The notes below the pieces were generated by a model. It ran no database searches. It worked only from the letters and a program-made list of their open reading frames with translations, and was not told the DNA's origin. A program made the position numbers and the translations under genes. Source: Dama dama (taxonomy: Eukaryota > Chordata > Mammalia > Artiodactyla > Cervidae). Taken from it: a DNA stretch of 64,000 nucleotides. Shown in pieces: positions 45,327-55,650 of this stretch (position 1 is its first letter; each line of letters opens with the position of its first letter). The stretch is taken from assembly GCF_033118175.1 (NCBI RefSeq), contig NC_083688.1, forward strand, positions 7,461,001 through 7,525,000. The letters are read 5' to 3'.

Positions 45327-45566
45327 GGCACCACGAGAATCAGGAAATGCATCCCCATCTGTCTGCCTGAGAAGAAACTTAGGAACTGGCACGTCTCTGA
45401 GTGAAGATGAGGAAAAGGCTGTAAATTGGCCAAAAGAGCCTTGAAGTACTCTTTCCACGTGAGAAGGCGATGGCTGGTGGGAGGAGGTGAACCCCGCCAG
45501 GAAAGATGGCTTAGCAGCAGCTCCAGCTCCAGCTCCAGGCCAGCTGGTCTGTGCCCTGAGCCCGCC
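45327..45566 (+). other. NIPAL3: NIPAL3 exon 2, 5' UTR part with four short uORFs
   Basis: A pyrimidine tract ending CTCCTGCTAG precedes base 45327. The leader has upstream ATGs at 45347 (7 codons), 45407 (5 codons), 45470 (6 codons) and 45505 (2 codons), each closed by a stop before the main ATG. A tandem hexamer (AGCTCC, about four copies) lies at 45516-45540. Such leaders usually lower or regulate translation. Confidence 0.7.
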
Positions 45567-45659
45567 ATGGACGGAGCTCACGGTGCAGCCCTGCAGCTCC
45601 AGCAGCTCCCGCCCACAAGCAGTGCCAACCCCGTGAGAGAGGCTTCCTTCTCCTACAAG
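45567..45659 (+). CDS. NIPAL3: NIPAL3 first coding exon (residues 1-31)
   Basis: NIPAL3 belongs to the NIPA family of multi-pass membrane proteins, proposed magnesium transporters. The ATG at 45567 sits in a strong start context (CCCGCCATGG) and is the first ATG in its frame. The 31 codons begin MDGAHGAALQLQQLPPTS and end REASFSYK, matching the cytoplasmic N-terminus of human NIPAL3 as remembered. The next human residues, the first membrane helix, do not follow: the sequence reads AAG|GCAAGAG, so the exon must end at 45659 with a GC-type donor. A GT within the exon at 45633 (CCCC|GTGAGA) could compete, but would remove nine conserved-looking residues. No later NIPAL3 exon is visible before 64000. 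Confidence 0.85.
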
Positions 45660-45665
45660 GCAAGA
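45660..45665 (+). promoter_or_regulatory. NIPAL3: GC-AG type 5' splice site of NIPAL3 intron 2
   Basis: The junction reads CTACAAG|GCAAGA. Apart from C at +2 it matches the U2 donor consensus, the pattern known for functional GC donors. It is deduced from the end of recognisable NIPAL3 coding sequence. Confidence 0.7.
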
Positions 45666-46584
45666 GCTTTTATTTTTTTTTAGGTTCGGAATTTTATATT
45701 TTTCTAATGAGACAGTCACACAGGGCAGTATTGGCTAACAGATACACCCAGGGTCTGTGTGCTTATCACTGGCAAAAACAGGCAGCCCCTCCATGTGTAC
45801 AAGAGAATGTGTAATCAAAAGAAATGTTCACTGAAATACATAAAAAGGAATTCATTCCCCCTAAGAAGGTTTGACTTAAAAAAAAAAATCACCGGCTCAG
45901 TTACTTGAAGCCAACCTTTGTTCCTGTTTCTGTAAATTTCCTTCCTGTCTCTTTCCGGTATTCCAAATTTGAGGTCGAAGAGTTTTGTATCTTGGTTGTT
46001 TTTCTTAACCTTGTTGATGGACTATTCCCCATGTCACTGAGTGGTGGTTGAAAGCATGCTTTCTGAATGATTTCCCAATCTGTTGAGCTGCTGCATCAAA
46101 ATTTGTGGGACAGAACCTCCTATTGTTGGCTGTTTAGATTGTTTCTAATCTGGGGTGACTGCAGATGCTACTGTGAACATCCCAGACTGCATGCCCCTTT
46201 GCTATCTCTAAGAATTGGGTAACTCTGAGAGAGGCAGTTTCTCCCCAGGTAGCAAGGTCACAAATGCCAGAACATCGAAAATATAGAAAATAAGAAACTA
46301 GAGTTCATATAATTAGACTTGTGGTGAATGGATGCCAAATAGACAAACACAGAATCTAAGAAGACATAGAACATGCTCCCTGATGAGGTGTCTAATAAGT
46401 TTTCATTTTAATCCTCAATTTAGTTATTTATTACAGAAATATCTTCCTGCCAGATCAAAGATAAATAAGTCATACTGACTCTCCCAAAGAGCTTAAGAAT
46501 TGAGGTGTCAGACAGGCATGTGAACAAAGGGTGATGAACTGACTTAAGAGGGTGGGGGGAGCAGGGATAAAGGAAAGAAGACCA
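45666..46584. other. NIPAL3 intron 2; possible old L1/HAL1 scrap at 46000-46200
   Basis: GGCTGTTTAGATTGTTTCTA and CAGATGCTACTGTGAACATC look like reverse LINE-1-type sequence, too diverged to classify. Confidence 0.35.
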
Positions 46585-46589
46585 ATCTT

Positions 46590-46945
46590 CAAATCCCTAC
46601 CTGCTCCTACCTCAGTAACCTTGGACATAAGGCTTAACTAACCCTCAGAGCCTCTCTTATGGGTAGGATGATGGTAGTAATACCTGCCTCCACCCTTTAT
46701 TCCACTGCTGCTGCTGCTGCTGCTAAGTCGCTTCAGTCATGTCCGACTCTATGCTACCCCATAGACGGCAGCCCACCAGGCTCCCCCGTCCCTGGGATTC
46801 TCCAGGCAAGAACACTGAAGTGGGTCGCCATTTCCTTCTCCAGTGCATGAAAGTGAAAGTGAAAGTGAAGTTGCTCAGTTGTCTAGGGCAGCATAAATCA
46901 ACGAAAAAGCACCTAGCCCAGCACTAGGCATGCAGGAGGGATTTG
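46590..46945 (+). repeat. MIR SINE split by a Bov-A2 piece
   Basis: AACCTTGGACATAAGGCTTA and AGAGCCTCTCTTATGGG on the left; CCTAGCCCAGCACTAGGCAT on the right. Confidence 0.65.
46705..46884 (-). mobile_element. Bov-A2 SINE, second monomer truncated
   Basis: (GCT)n, full first monomer, AAGTGAAAGTGAAAGTGAAG linker, then only GTTGCTCAGTTGTCT. Confidence 0.9.
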
Positions 46946-47084
46946 ACTCACTGCTTGACTCGGAAATATCTCATGGTAACAAACAGCAACAGATGAAGAT
47001 GCACAGACCAGAGGAAGGAGAAGTTAACTCCACCTGGGGGTAGGGAAAGGGGTTTCTAAAGGGAAGCTCGCTCTTTCCTCCTTG

Positions 47085-47500
47085 ATTTTGTTCAGGCTCT
47101 TTTGGTTGCAAGAAATAAAATCCATTTCAGAGAAGTTTAAGCAAAAGGAAAAATTAATATAAGGCTACATGGTAGTTCGTAGAACCCAAGGGCAGGAAGG
47201 GCAGTGAGTCTTGAAAGATGCTAAAACTCTTAAACCCACCTTTCTTGGAGGGAGGATCTGATTGGCCCAGCTTGGGTCAGGTGTCCACATTGGTCCAATC
47301 AGTAGCGGCCGGGGGTGGAGTCCTCCAGCAAACAGGATTTTTGCTTGCTGTGGGCTTGAGACTGGGTGGACTACTCCTGTGTTGTCTCTTACCTTTGGGG
47401 AGACCATTAAGAGGACACAAGTCTACCTTGATCAGCGGGATGACCTCAGAAACAAGCAGTGTGCCCTGAGTTACAGCCCCGCCCTTGCCCACCCCAGCAG
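47085..47500. repeat. Old interspersed repeat, family not named
   Basis: GGCTCTTTTGGTTGCAAGAA and GATCTGATTGGCCCAGCTTG are words I associate with an ancient mammalian interspersed repeat; no coding potential. Confidence 0.35.
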
Positions 47501-47902
47501 AGAATGAATTCTGATAGTTGAGGGAGGGTGGTCTGTGAAAGAGACCAGCAGGCTGAACTGCTGATGACTAGCATCCCCAAGGGTCTCTGACTCTGGAAGC
47601 TTTACCTCAAACTGCAAAAGTTGGACCTCAGTTTCTTCTGTGTAGCAAGTAGGAATTTCAGCTGAGCTATATGCATAGCTATATGCATGCCTGTGCTGGG
47701 TGGGACAGGAGCAATTTGGGTCATTGAGATGGCTCTTCCTGAGAGGAGTCTAGGAGGGAGGCGGGGAAAACATTCCGGTAAGTAGCTACCCTTCAGGAGA
47801 GAATTTGGTACAAAAAGAGAGATACAGTAGAGTGTTAAAGCACAGGCTTGGAAATCTGGGAGACCTGGCTTCCAGCCCCAGTTCTATCACTTTGTGGTAT
47901 TA

Positions 47903-48115
47903 CATGTGCATGCTTAGTCGCCCAGTCATGTCTGACTCTTTGCAACCCCATGGACTGTAGCCTGCCAGGCTCCTTTGTCCATGGGATTCTCCAGGCAAGA
48001 ATAATGGAGTGGGTTGCCATGCCCTCCTCCAGGGGATCTTCCCAACCCAGGGATCGAACCCAGGTCTCCTGCATTGAAGGTGGATCCTTTGCCATCTGAG
48101 CCATCAGGGAAGCCC
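47903..48115 (-). mobile_element. Bov-tA SINE with 11-bp target duplication
   Basis: TTGTGGTATTA at 47892-47902 and 48116-48126. Confidence 0.95.
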
Positions 48116-48182
48116 TTGTGGTATTATATCATGGGGAAAGTCATGTAATTCCTTCACACATCCGTATTAAGTTCATCCTATA

Positions 48183-48393
48183 GGCTTCCCTGGTGGTTCA
48201 GAGGTTAAAGTGTCTGCCTGCAATGCGGGAGACCTGGGTTCGATCCCTGGGTTGAGAAGATCCCTGGAGAAGGAAATGGCAACCGACTCCAGTATTCTTG
48301 CCTGGAGAATCCCATGGACGGAGGAGCCTGGTGGGCTACATACAGTCCACAGGGTCGCAAAGAGTCGGACATGACTGAGCGACTTCACTTTCC
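48183..48393 (+). mobile_element. Bov-tA SINE
   Basis: Sense copy, GGCTTCCCTGGTGGTTCAGA to ACATGACTGAGCGACTTCAC. Confidence 0.93.
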
Positions 48394-48439
48394 TTTCATA
48401 GGGTGGTTATGAGAATGACCTGGATTTACAGATTAGGAA

Positions 48440-48590
48440 ACTGGAAACTGCCTGCACCATTCCCTGTTTTCTGCCTATGGAAATCCTACCCACCCTTCCA
48501 GCTCCAACTCAAATATCACCTTATCCATGAAGCCTTTGTCAGTCTTCCTGGCAGGAAAATATTGGTCCTTTATCTATACTTTTATAACCA
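48440..48590. repeat. L2-like fragment
   Basis: CAACTCAAATATCACCTTAT and CCATGAAGCCTTTGTCAGTC; orientation not resolved. Confidence 0.4.
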
Positions 48591-48594
48591 ATTT

Positions 48595-48800
48595 ACGGTT
48601 ACTATGGTCATCATAATAACAGCAGCTAACATTAGTTGTGTTTGCTGTAACAGGGACTGTTCATTCTCTATAACTCCCAGAAGGTAGGTACTTCTTTTTC
48701 CTCATTTTACAAATGAGGAAACTGACACACAGAGATAAGTTAACTGGCCCAAGACCACAGTTACCTGGTTGTAAAACTGCTGCCAGAGTCCTTGGTTTTA
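48595..48800 (-). repeat. MIR SINE
   Basis: Reverse MIR: CTCATTTTACAAATGAGGAA and GTTAACTGGCCCAAGACCAC. Confidence 0.85.
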
Positions 48801-48821
48801 TCCACCACTTCCTGCTGCCTG

Positions 48822-49032
48822 GGCTTCCCTGGCAGCTCAGCTGGTAAAGAATCCGCCTGCAATGCAGGAGACCCCTGTTTGATTCCTGGGTTGGGAAGAC
48901 TTTCTGGAGAAGGGATAGGCTACCCACTCCAGTATTCTTGCCTGGAGAACGCCATGGACAGAGAGGAGCCTGGCGGACTACAGTCCCTGGGGTCGCAAAG
49001 AGTCAGGCACGACTGAATGACTTTCACACACA
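48822..49032 (+). mobile_element. Bov-tA SINE with 16-bp target duplication
   Basis: CACTTCCTGCTGCCTG (48806-48821) and CACTTCCTCCTGCCTG (49033-49048), one mismatch. Confidence 0.95.
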
Positions 49033-49185
49033 CACTTCCTCCTGCCTGTGTTGTGCCAGGCACTCCGTGAGGCCCCTTCTCTCCCTGATACTGTTTATAA
49101 GGGTTGAAATGGCAGCAGAGAAGGTAATGCCTCACTTGCTGGGGAAGGTAAACGTCAGGGAGCTGGCTTGAAGCCAGGTCACAGG

Positions 49186-49217
49186 TGTTGCCGGGATGTC
49201 AGCCGGGATGTCAGCAG
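49186..49217 (+). repeat. Short tandem duplication (GCCGGGATGTCA twice, then GCAGG)
   Basis: Direct repeat immediately before a Bov-tA. Confidence 0.8.
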
Positions 49218-49237
49218 GTCTGCTGCGTCCGTTGCGT

Positions 49238-49437
49238 TTGAGTGTGAGTGGCTCAGACAGTAAAGAATCCGCCTGCAAAGAGGGAGACCTGGGTTTGATT
49301 CCTGGATCAGGAAGATCCCCTGGAGAAGGGAATGGCAGCCCACGTCAGTATTCTGGCCTGGAGAATTCCACGGACAAAAGAGCCTGGTGCAGTACAGTCC
49401 ATGGGATCCAAAGAGTTGGACGCAGCTGAGAGATTAA
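49238..49437 (+). mobile_element. Bov-tA SINE
   Basis: GTGGCTCAGACAGTAAAGAA to GACGCAGCTGAGAGATTAAC; first bases diverged. Confidence 0.9.
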
Positions 49438-49566
49438 CACTCTGACACTTTCAACCCTCAGAGCAAGCTAGAATGCAGTTTATACTTACCTGTTAGCATT
49501 TTAAGCTCAAGGGACTATGGGAGATCAGCTTAAATAGCAGGCAGTGACAGTCTTGTCGCCATAGTA

Positions 49567-49860
49567 CAGTAAGTCCCCTCCCTACGAACCTTCGAGTTGT
49601 GAACTTTCAAAGATGCAAGCATGCCTCTGTGTGCCAGCTCTTGTACTGTACTCTTCAAGGTACTACACTGTAAGATTAAAGATGTTTTCTTTATTTTTTA
49701 TGTTTGTTGGTTTTTTATGTACTATCTGTATGAAAAGTTTCATAAACCTATTACAATACAGTACTATATAGCCAATTGTGTTAATTGGGTACCCAGGCTC
49801 ACTTTGTTGGACTTACAAATGAGTTAGACTTATAAACGAACTTGTATGTAGGGAACTTAC
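49567..49860. mobile_element. Tigger-like mariner DNA transposon, non-autonomous
   Basis: Left end CAGTAAGTCCCCTCCCTACG preceded by TA; right end TTGTATGTAGGGAACTTAC is its rough inverted partner. Interior words (CCAATTGTGTTAATTGGGTA; GTTGGACTTACAAATGAGTT) fit Tigger-derived elements. Confidence 0.6.
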
Positions 49861-50084
49861 AGAATTTAAATAGAGACTCTTCTTGGCAGATGTGAAGAAG
49901 ACATTAAAACAGGAGGTCTGAGCTCAGGTTTCACTCTGACACCAATATCCAGGGTATCGTGCCTCTGTGACCTTTGGCTGCTTTTCTGAGAATAGTTTCT
50001 TTTCTTTCAGAGTTATAGCTGGCAAAAGATCAATTCTTGGATCAGAGCATATCAGGGCCAGAAGGTTCCTTAGAGGTGTTGCTA

Positions 50085-50125
50085 ATAATAATAATGATAA
50101 AAAATGAAAATTATAAAAATAATAA
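50085..50125 (+). repeat. (AAT)n-rich simple repeat
   Basis: ATAATAATAATGATAAAAAA and similar, at the end of a MIR. Confidence 0.8.
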
Positions 50126-50345
50126 TAGCAGCAGCTAGAATTGTTTTAATATTGATTACCTGTTGAGTGATGTTTAAGCATGTGCCTTATAACATGATAT
50201 TCCTAAGGGTTTACAGTCAGCTCCATTTTTCAGAGGGGATGCTGAGGCTCAGAGAGTTAAGGCGATTCTTTTGAAGTCACACAGCCGTCAGTGACAGAGG
50301 CAGTAACCCCAGTCCAGGTCTGCTGGTCTTCAAAGTCTGTATTGG
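50125..50345 (-). repeat. MIR SINE
   Basis: Reverse MIR: GAGGCTCAGAGAGTTAAGGC, AAGTCACACAGCCGTCAGTG. Confidence 0.85.
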
Positions 50346-51204
50346 TAAGCTGAAGCAGAGGGGAAAGAGACTTTGGGTTTGCTGGTCCTTCCTCTTCATC
50401 TTTGGGTCTACTGGAGCCATGGCTAGAACCTGCCCCTTGGTGGAAGCACCGAGGTTTCAATCCGCACCTTTTGTTTTCATAGCACGCAGAATCACTGATC
50501 CCAAGGTCAAATCCCTGTTCAGGGTTAGCCACTCACGTGTACTTATGAGCACCTAACACTTTGAATAACTTCAGTGAAAACCCTTGGGGTGGTTCTTCAG
50601 CCAAAAGCAGAGCCTGATGGGTTGAGAAAGCTCTTAGTGGTGTTCAGAGATGAAGGCCCCCGGCCCTGTCCTCTTCCCTCCCTGCCAGCAGACCTGGACG
50701 CTACCATTTCACAGTTTCCAATGCTGAGGTTGGAGGAGGAACTTAATGTCAGGTGCCCTGCTGGTTGGCACCTCCACTCTGGATCGCCCTCCACCGGGCA
50801 CTTGAGAGCAGCTAGTAGATGTGTGTTCAAATTGTGTAACCCCTGGGTCGCTGGCAACTTTCTTGCTTGACTTTAATTCTCTTGAAGTTGAGCCAGTCAC
50901 CACTTCACAAGGCTTTGGGGCATAATTAGGGTTGAGGAAGCCCTTTGAAACACTCGGATGAAAGGGTGTTAAGTTATCTTGCTGTTACTAACCGGGTCTG
51001 TCTGTAGCCACTTGTTAGGGGTGGAGATTCATATGCTTGTGGAAATGGCTTTTAAAAATAACCTCAGCTGCCTGTGTCATCAGTGGGAATGTAGCACTTA
51101 CAAGGTGGGGAACTTTTTTTTTTTTTTTTTGCCACCTTTGAAGTCCTGCAACCTCAGAGAACACAGTGGGAGAAAGCATGGAGGAGTGATTCTCATCAAG
51201 AGAC
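50346..51204. other. NIPAL3 intron 2; T-run at 51113-51130
   Basis: Unique sequence; + frame at 50574-50870 has no recognised domain. Confidence 0.4.
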
Positions 51205-51206
51205 CG

Positions 51207-51425
51207 GAAGTCATCCTCCGGTCCTCACCTCGGGCAGTTTATTTCACTTCTCTGAGCCTTCCTTTGTTCATCACTAAACTTCTTCAAACCTGTGTGCTAA
51301 AACAGGACTCAGAATAATACCTACTTCATAGGGTTATTTGTGGCTCAAAGGTCATGTGTGGAAAGAACTCAGTGCCATGCCTGACATATATACATATATA
51401 ATACGTATAACTGCTCCATAAACAG
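51207..51425 (+). repeat. MIR SINE
   Basis: TTATTTCACTTCTCTGAGCC and AATACCTACTTCATAGGGTT. Confidence 0.8.
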
Positions 51426-51437
51426 CAGCCTTTATTA

Positions 51438-52498
51438 TTTTTAATTTATTTCATTGAAGTATAGTTGATTACAATGTTGTGTTAATTTCTGATGTACAGC
51501 AAAGTTGTTCAGTTACATGCATATATATTTATATGTATAAATATATGTATATACATACACAACTATATTCTATATATATATATATATACATTCTTTTTCA
51601 TATTCTTTTCTACAGGATATTGAATATAGTTTTCTGTGCTATACAGTAGGACCTTCTTTATCCATTCCATATAAAATAGCGGCCTCTGCTAATTCCAAAC
51701 TCTGAGTCCAAACTCCCAGTCCATCCCTCTGCCACACCACCCCGGCCCCCTGCTGTTGGCAATCACAGGTCTGTCTTCTGTGTCTGCTTGTGTTTTGTAG
51801 ATAAGGTCATTGGTGTCATACTTTAAATTCTACATATAAGTGACATCACATGGTGATATTTCTTTTTCTTTCTTAACTTACTTAGTGTGATCATCTCTAG
51901 CTGCATCCCTGTTGCTGCACATGTGGCGTTATTTCATTCTTTGTTATGGCTGAGTAGTATTCCATATCTTTGATGCCATGTCTTTATCCAGTCTTCTGTT
52001 GATGGACATTCAGGTTGTTTCCGTGTCTCAGCTATTATAAATAGTGGTACAGTGAACATTGGGATGCATGTGTCTTTTCAGATTAGCGTTTTATCCAGGT
52101 ATATGCCCAGGAATGGGATTGCTTTGATCATATGGTAACTCTGTTTTTAGTTTTTTAAGGAACCTCCACACTGTTTTCCATAGTGACTACATTTTCATTC
52201 CCACCAACAATGTAGGAGGGTTCCCTTTTCTCCACATCTTTTCCAGCATTTATTATTTGTAGACTTTTTAATGATGGTCATTCTGATTGGTGTGAGGTGA
52301 TACCTTGTTATAGTTTTGATTTGCTTTTATCTGATAATTAGTGACACTGAGCATCTTTTCATGTGCCTGTTGGCCATCATATTGTTATGTCTTCTTTGGA
52401 GAAATGTCTGTTTAGATCTTCTCATTTTCTGATTGGGTTGTCTGGGGTTTTTTGTTAATTGAGTTATATGAGATGTTTGTTTATTTTGGAAATTAAGC
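51438..52498 (-). mobile_element. L1 LINE 3' kilobase, 5'-truncated
   Basis: Reverse copy from the 3' end (TTTCATTGAAGTATAGTTGA) into ORF2 (ATGGCTGAGTAGTATTCCAT; ACTGTTTTCCATAGTGACTA). CAGCCTTTATTA (51426-51437) and CAGCCTTCATTA (52499-52510) are the target duplication. Confidence 0.92.
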
Positions 52499-52639
52499 CA
52501 GCCTTCATTAGTATAGTAACCTTTTAACCTTGATTTTGATGTTTAGACTTGTTTATCCTTGTTAGTTTCACAATTTTCATTTCCAGGTTTCACACCTCCA
52601 CAGCCTCCTCCCTGAGACAGCACTGACTTGTCTGCTTGG

Positions 52640-53130
52640 CCACAGCCGCTTATGTCCCCTCTTCATCTCTTTACTATGCCTTGGCAAGTTGTTAACAACA
52701 CTGTCAACCTAAATAAACCTAGGGAGAAATAATCAAGCAAAAAGAGTTCATTTGGAATTCAAGAACTGCAGTCCAGGGCACACAGATTCAAGTATCAATT
52801 CAAACAGTAAAAGTCAAGGGCTTTTAAAGGTGAAGGGAGGCTTGCGTTAGAAGGGATTTTCATTGGAGTTAGAGACAGAAGCTAGCTGTGGCTAAGCATG
52901 ATTGAGCTCTAAGGCCATCACTAGAGGGGAAGTCATTACTGTGACAAGTTGCACATGAGCTTACAGAGTCCTTGGAACATTTGTGGTTCGGCCTGGTTCA
53001 GAAGGTCATGGTTGCATCCCGTGAGGATGTATGTAAGGTCCATCTCCTTAATGGCCTCGCAGCCCCATTTTAAAACCCCTTGACTTAAATGACTCCATTT
53101 TGTGTCACATTTCATAGCACATTCTCCAAC
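52640..53130. repeat. Possible LTR-type relic
   Basis: AATTCAAGAACTGCAGTCCA and AAATGACTCCATTTTGTGTC resemble old ERV-type LTR sequence. No viral gene is present; family uncertain. Confidence 0.35.
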
Positions 53131-54105
53131 ATCCATGTAGACTTAGTCTTTTCAGAGAACGGCTTGGTCTCCCTGGTAAAAATAATATAGTGACTACCAG
53201 TTATAGGTCGAACCATATGAATCTTCCACCTTTGCACCTTTGTATGTCAAAACTGGTTGGGAAAAAAAAAACAACTGGTTGGATATCAGCCATTTCATAT
53301 GGTTCACCCTAATTCTAAGTTGGTGTGTTAAGTGTTTCTTCCAAACAATCTCAAGAAGTTTCTGCACCAGCTCTGGCAGAGGAGCACCACCCTCCCACCC
53401 AGCAGAGCAGCGAGGAACCGACCCCCCCATCCTGCCTACCCTGAGCCTGCAAGTGTGTGGCCCACACCTGCCCTCTGAACAGCCCCACCCAGGTCTCGGT
53501 TTCTGCACAACTCCTGGAGCTTGTTTCGGCTCTCCTCTGTCCCCGACTAAGGTTTAGATAAAACAGCTTTGAGATGTTGTTGGAGCAGGAACCAGTCTCC
53601 TACCTGCCCAAGGCAGTTCCTGCAAAATTACTGCCCGTTTATAACAATTTGCTCATTAGCATAGGTAAACTGAGTTATTAGACTACCTGTCTGGCCCCAA
53701 GATTTTGCCTCTTATGAAGTTAAGGTTCTTGCTTTCAATCCTAAGAGCCAAACACAGACTGAAGGACTTCCTTTGAAGTCCTCAAACTTGACTCTCCAAG
53801 GAAACAATGTATTTTCTCACACTTTCTTTTAGTAGACATCTAAAACTTAAACCTTTTCATTACAAATTTAAATATCTGCAAAGCATATAGTTCCTGGTGC
53901 ATTTAAATTCTATTTTTTTTTTAAACTCTTATATACGCTTAACTAAAGCCCCCAAAATATAAAGACCACTTGATACCTACCATCAGTCTTCTGAAAAAAC
54001 TCTTCTTTAACAGTTGGAAATTTTACATCTTTCCTTTTCCTCCCTGAATTTGTATTTCCCTTCCATTTTCCCCACAGAATATTATCCCCCAAATGTGTGT
54101 CAACT
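53131..54105. other. NIPAL3 intron 2; nothing recognised
   Basis: Overlapping frames on both strands at 53194-53557 have no splice or domain support. Confidence 0.4.
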
Positions 54106-54107
54106 TG

Positions 54108-54480
54108 AAAATTCACAGTGCAAGAGTTGTGAGTCTGAGTTTTATTCAGAGACCTTACTGAGGACTATAGCCCAGGACACAGCTTCTCAGTAGCCCTGAG
54201 AAAGCTGTTCTGAAGAGGTAGGGGGAGTAACCAGTTTATATGTGATTTTTTTACTAGGAAACACATGCAGTAAAGTATACATCTGGGTAAAAGATGACTG
54301 CTAGTCACAAAAAATCTCAAATTAATGATTTTAGTGCTTTTTATTTTTATGTGTGGGAAGATGCAAGAATCTGGGTTCATTGAATTTTTCTTCTGAGGTA
54401 TGCATTTAACTCTCTAAGGGGCCTGTTTGTCCAAACACAGCACATCCTATTGTTGGCTTAATGTTGATCAGCAACTGTAG
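54108..54480. repeat. Possible ERVL-type LTR relic
   Basis: GAGTTTTATTCAGAGACCTT, ACTGAGGACTATAGCCC and GGGAAGATGCAAGAATCTGG are LTR-like words. No coding remains. Confidence 0.4.
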
Positions 54481-55059
54481 CAGATTGAAGCTTAATCCTT
54501 GTAGAATTGGGTGGTGAGCAAAAACACTCTTTGTTCTTCTTTGTTTGCATGTGTCTGTCTTTTAACACTTAAAATTTTTATGGAGATAACCTATCATACC
54601 TCTCTACAAGAAAGAGTGTAGAGTATGTAACCAAATTTCGTTTAAAAAATTTTCCTTTGACATAAGATTCATAGGTTTTGATTCAATACAGAATTCTTTA
54701 TATAATTGAATAAAAGCAATTGATTAATGCAGTATAAATTTTATCATCATTTTCGAGCAAAAAATAACATTGTTTAGAAAAATATATCTGAATGAGAAAA
54801 ACAGGACTTTATTTTCAATATTTAAGATGCATATTACTAACTGGTAGAATGAGATAGAATTTAGCATCCATTCTGTTGCAAGCTTTGGTTATCATGGCTA
54901 GAAGAGCTTCTGTACATACCCGGAATGGAAGAAGTGTAGTGAATCACTGAATTCTTTCAACTCCTTCCGAATTTTGTGCTAAAAATCAGGTAGTGATAAA
55001 CTCTTTTTATTGACCTATCAGTTAACAATATGTTTAGGGCCTCATTCATTTGTGTTCAC
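54481..55059. other. AT-rich NIPAL3 intron; nothing recognised
   Basis: No exon or repeat I can name. Confidence 0.45.
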
Positions 55060-55070
55060 AATGACATACT

Positions 55071-55204
55071 GCTGCTGCTGCTGCTACGTCGCTTCAGTCA
55101 TGTCCGACTCTGTGTGACCCCATAGACGGCAGCCCACCAGGCTCCCCCGTCCCTGGGATTCTCCAGGCAAGAACACTGGAGTGGGTTGCCATTTCCTTCT
55201 CCAG
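55071..55204 (-). mobile_element. Bov-A2 first monomer only
   Basis: (GCT)n plus one monomer; AATGACATACT (55060-55070) and AACGACATACT (55205-55215) flank it. Confidence 0.9.
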
Positions 55205-55439
55205 AACGACATACTAGACACACTTAATTTAAAAAGGGGTTTGTTTTTGCTTTTACAGTTTCCATGAAGTTTACCAAAAAAGCACTATCAATATACTAGT
55301 AACTTTTTTCATTTAGGGCACCTTGCGTTAATCTGATCTATTCAGAAAAGATTGGGGAAATTTGAAATATTGTTAATTTAACTATACCTTTGCCCTTACT
55401 GTATTGTAAAACATATTCACACATGTATTTTAATTATAT

Positions 55440-55650
55440 GGACTTCTCTAGTGTCTCGGTGGTAAAGAATTCACCTGCTGATGCAGGAGATGCAGGTTCG
55501 ATCCCTGATCTGGCAAGATTCCCTGGAGAAGGAAACGGCAACCCACTTCGGTATTCTTGCCTGGAGAAACCCATAGACAGAGGAGCCTGGCAGGCAACAG
55601 TCCATGAGATCACAAAGAGTTGGACACAACTTAGCGACTGAGCACCAACA
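55440..55650 (+). mobile_element. Bov-tA SINE
   Basis: GGACTTCTCTAGTGTCTCGG to CACAACTTAGCGACTGAGCA. Confidence 0.92.

Larger units (their letters stand above)
47825..48430 (+). repeat. MIR SINE interrupted by two Bov-tA copies
   Basis: MIR pieces at 47825-47902, 48127-48183 and 48394-48425 read in order around the two SINEs. Confidence 0.75.

Noticed and set aside
45426..45566. N-terminal extension of the NIPAL3 frame
   Set aside because: The frame is open upstream but has no ATG; it would need a TTG start. The ATG at 45567 has the strong context and matches the known protein start.
49186..49217. Short direct repeats considered as a CRISPR-like or satellite array
   Set aside because: Only two copies without spacers; a simple tandem duplication in a mammalian intron.
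52640..54480. Possible complete endogenous retrovirus
   Set aside because: Only LTR-like words are seen at 52640-53130 and 54108-54480. They do not form a clear LTR pair and no gag, pol or env-like frame lies between.
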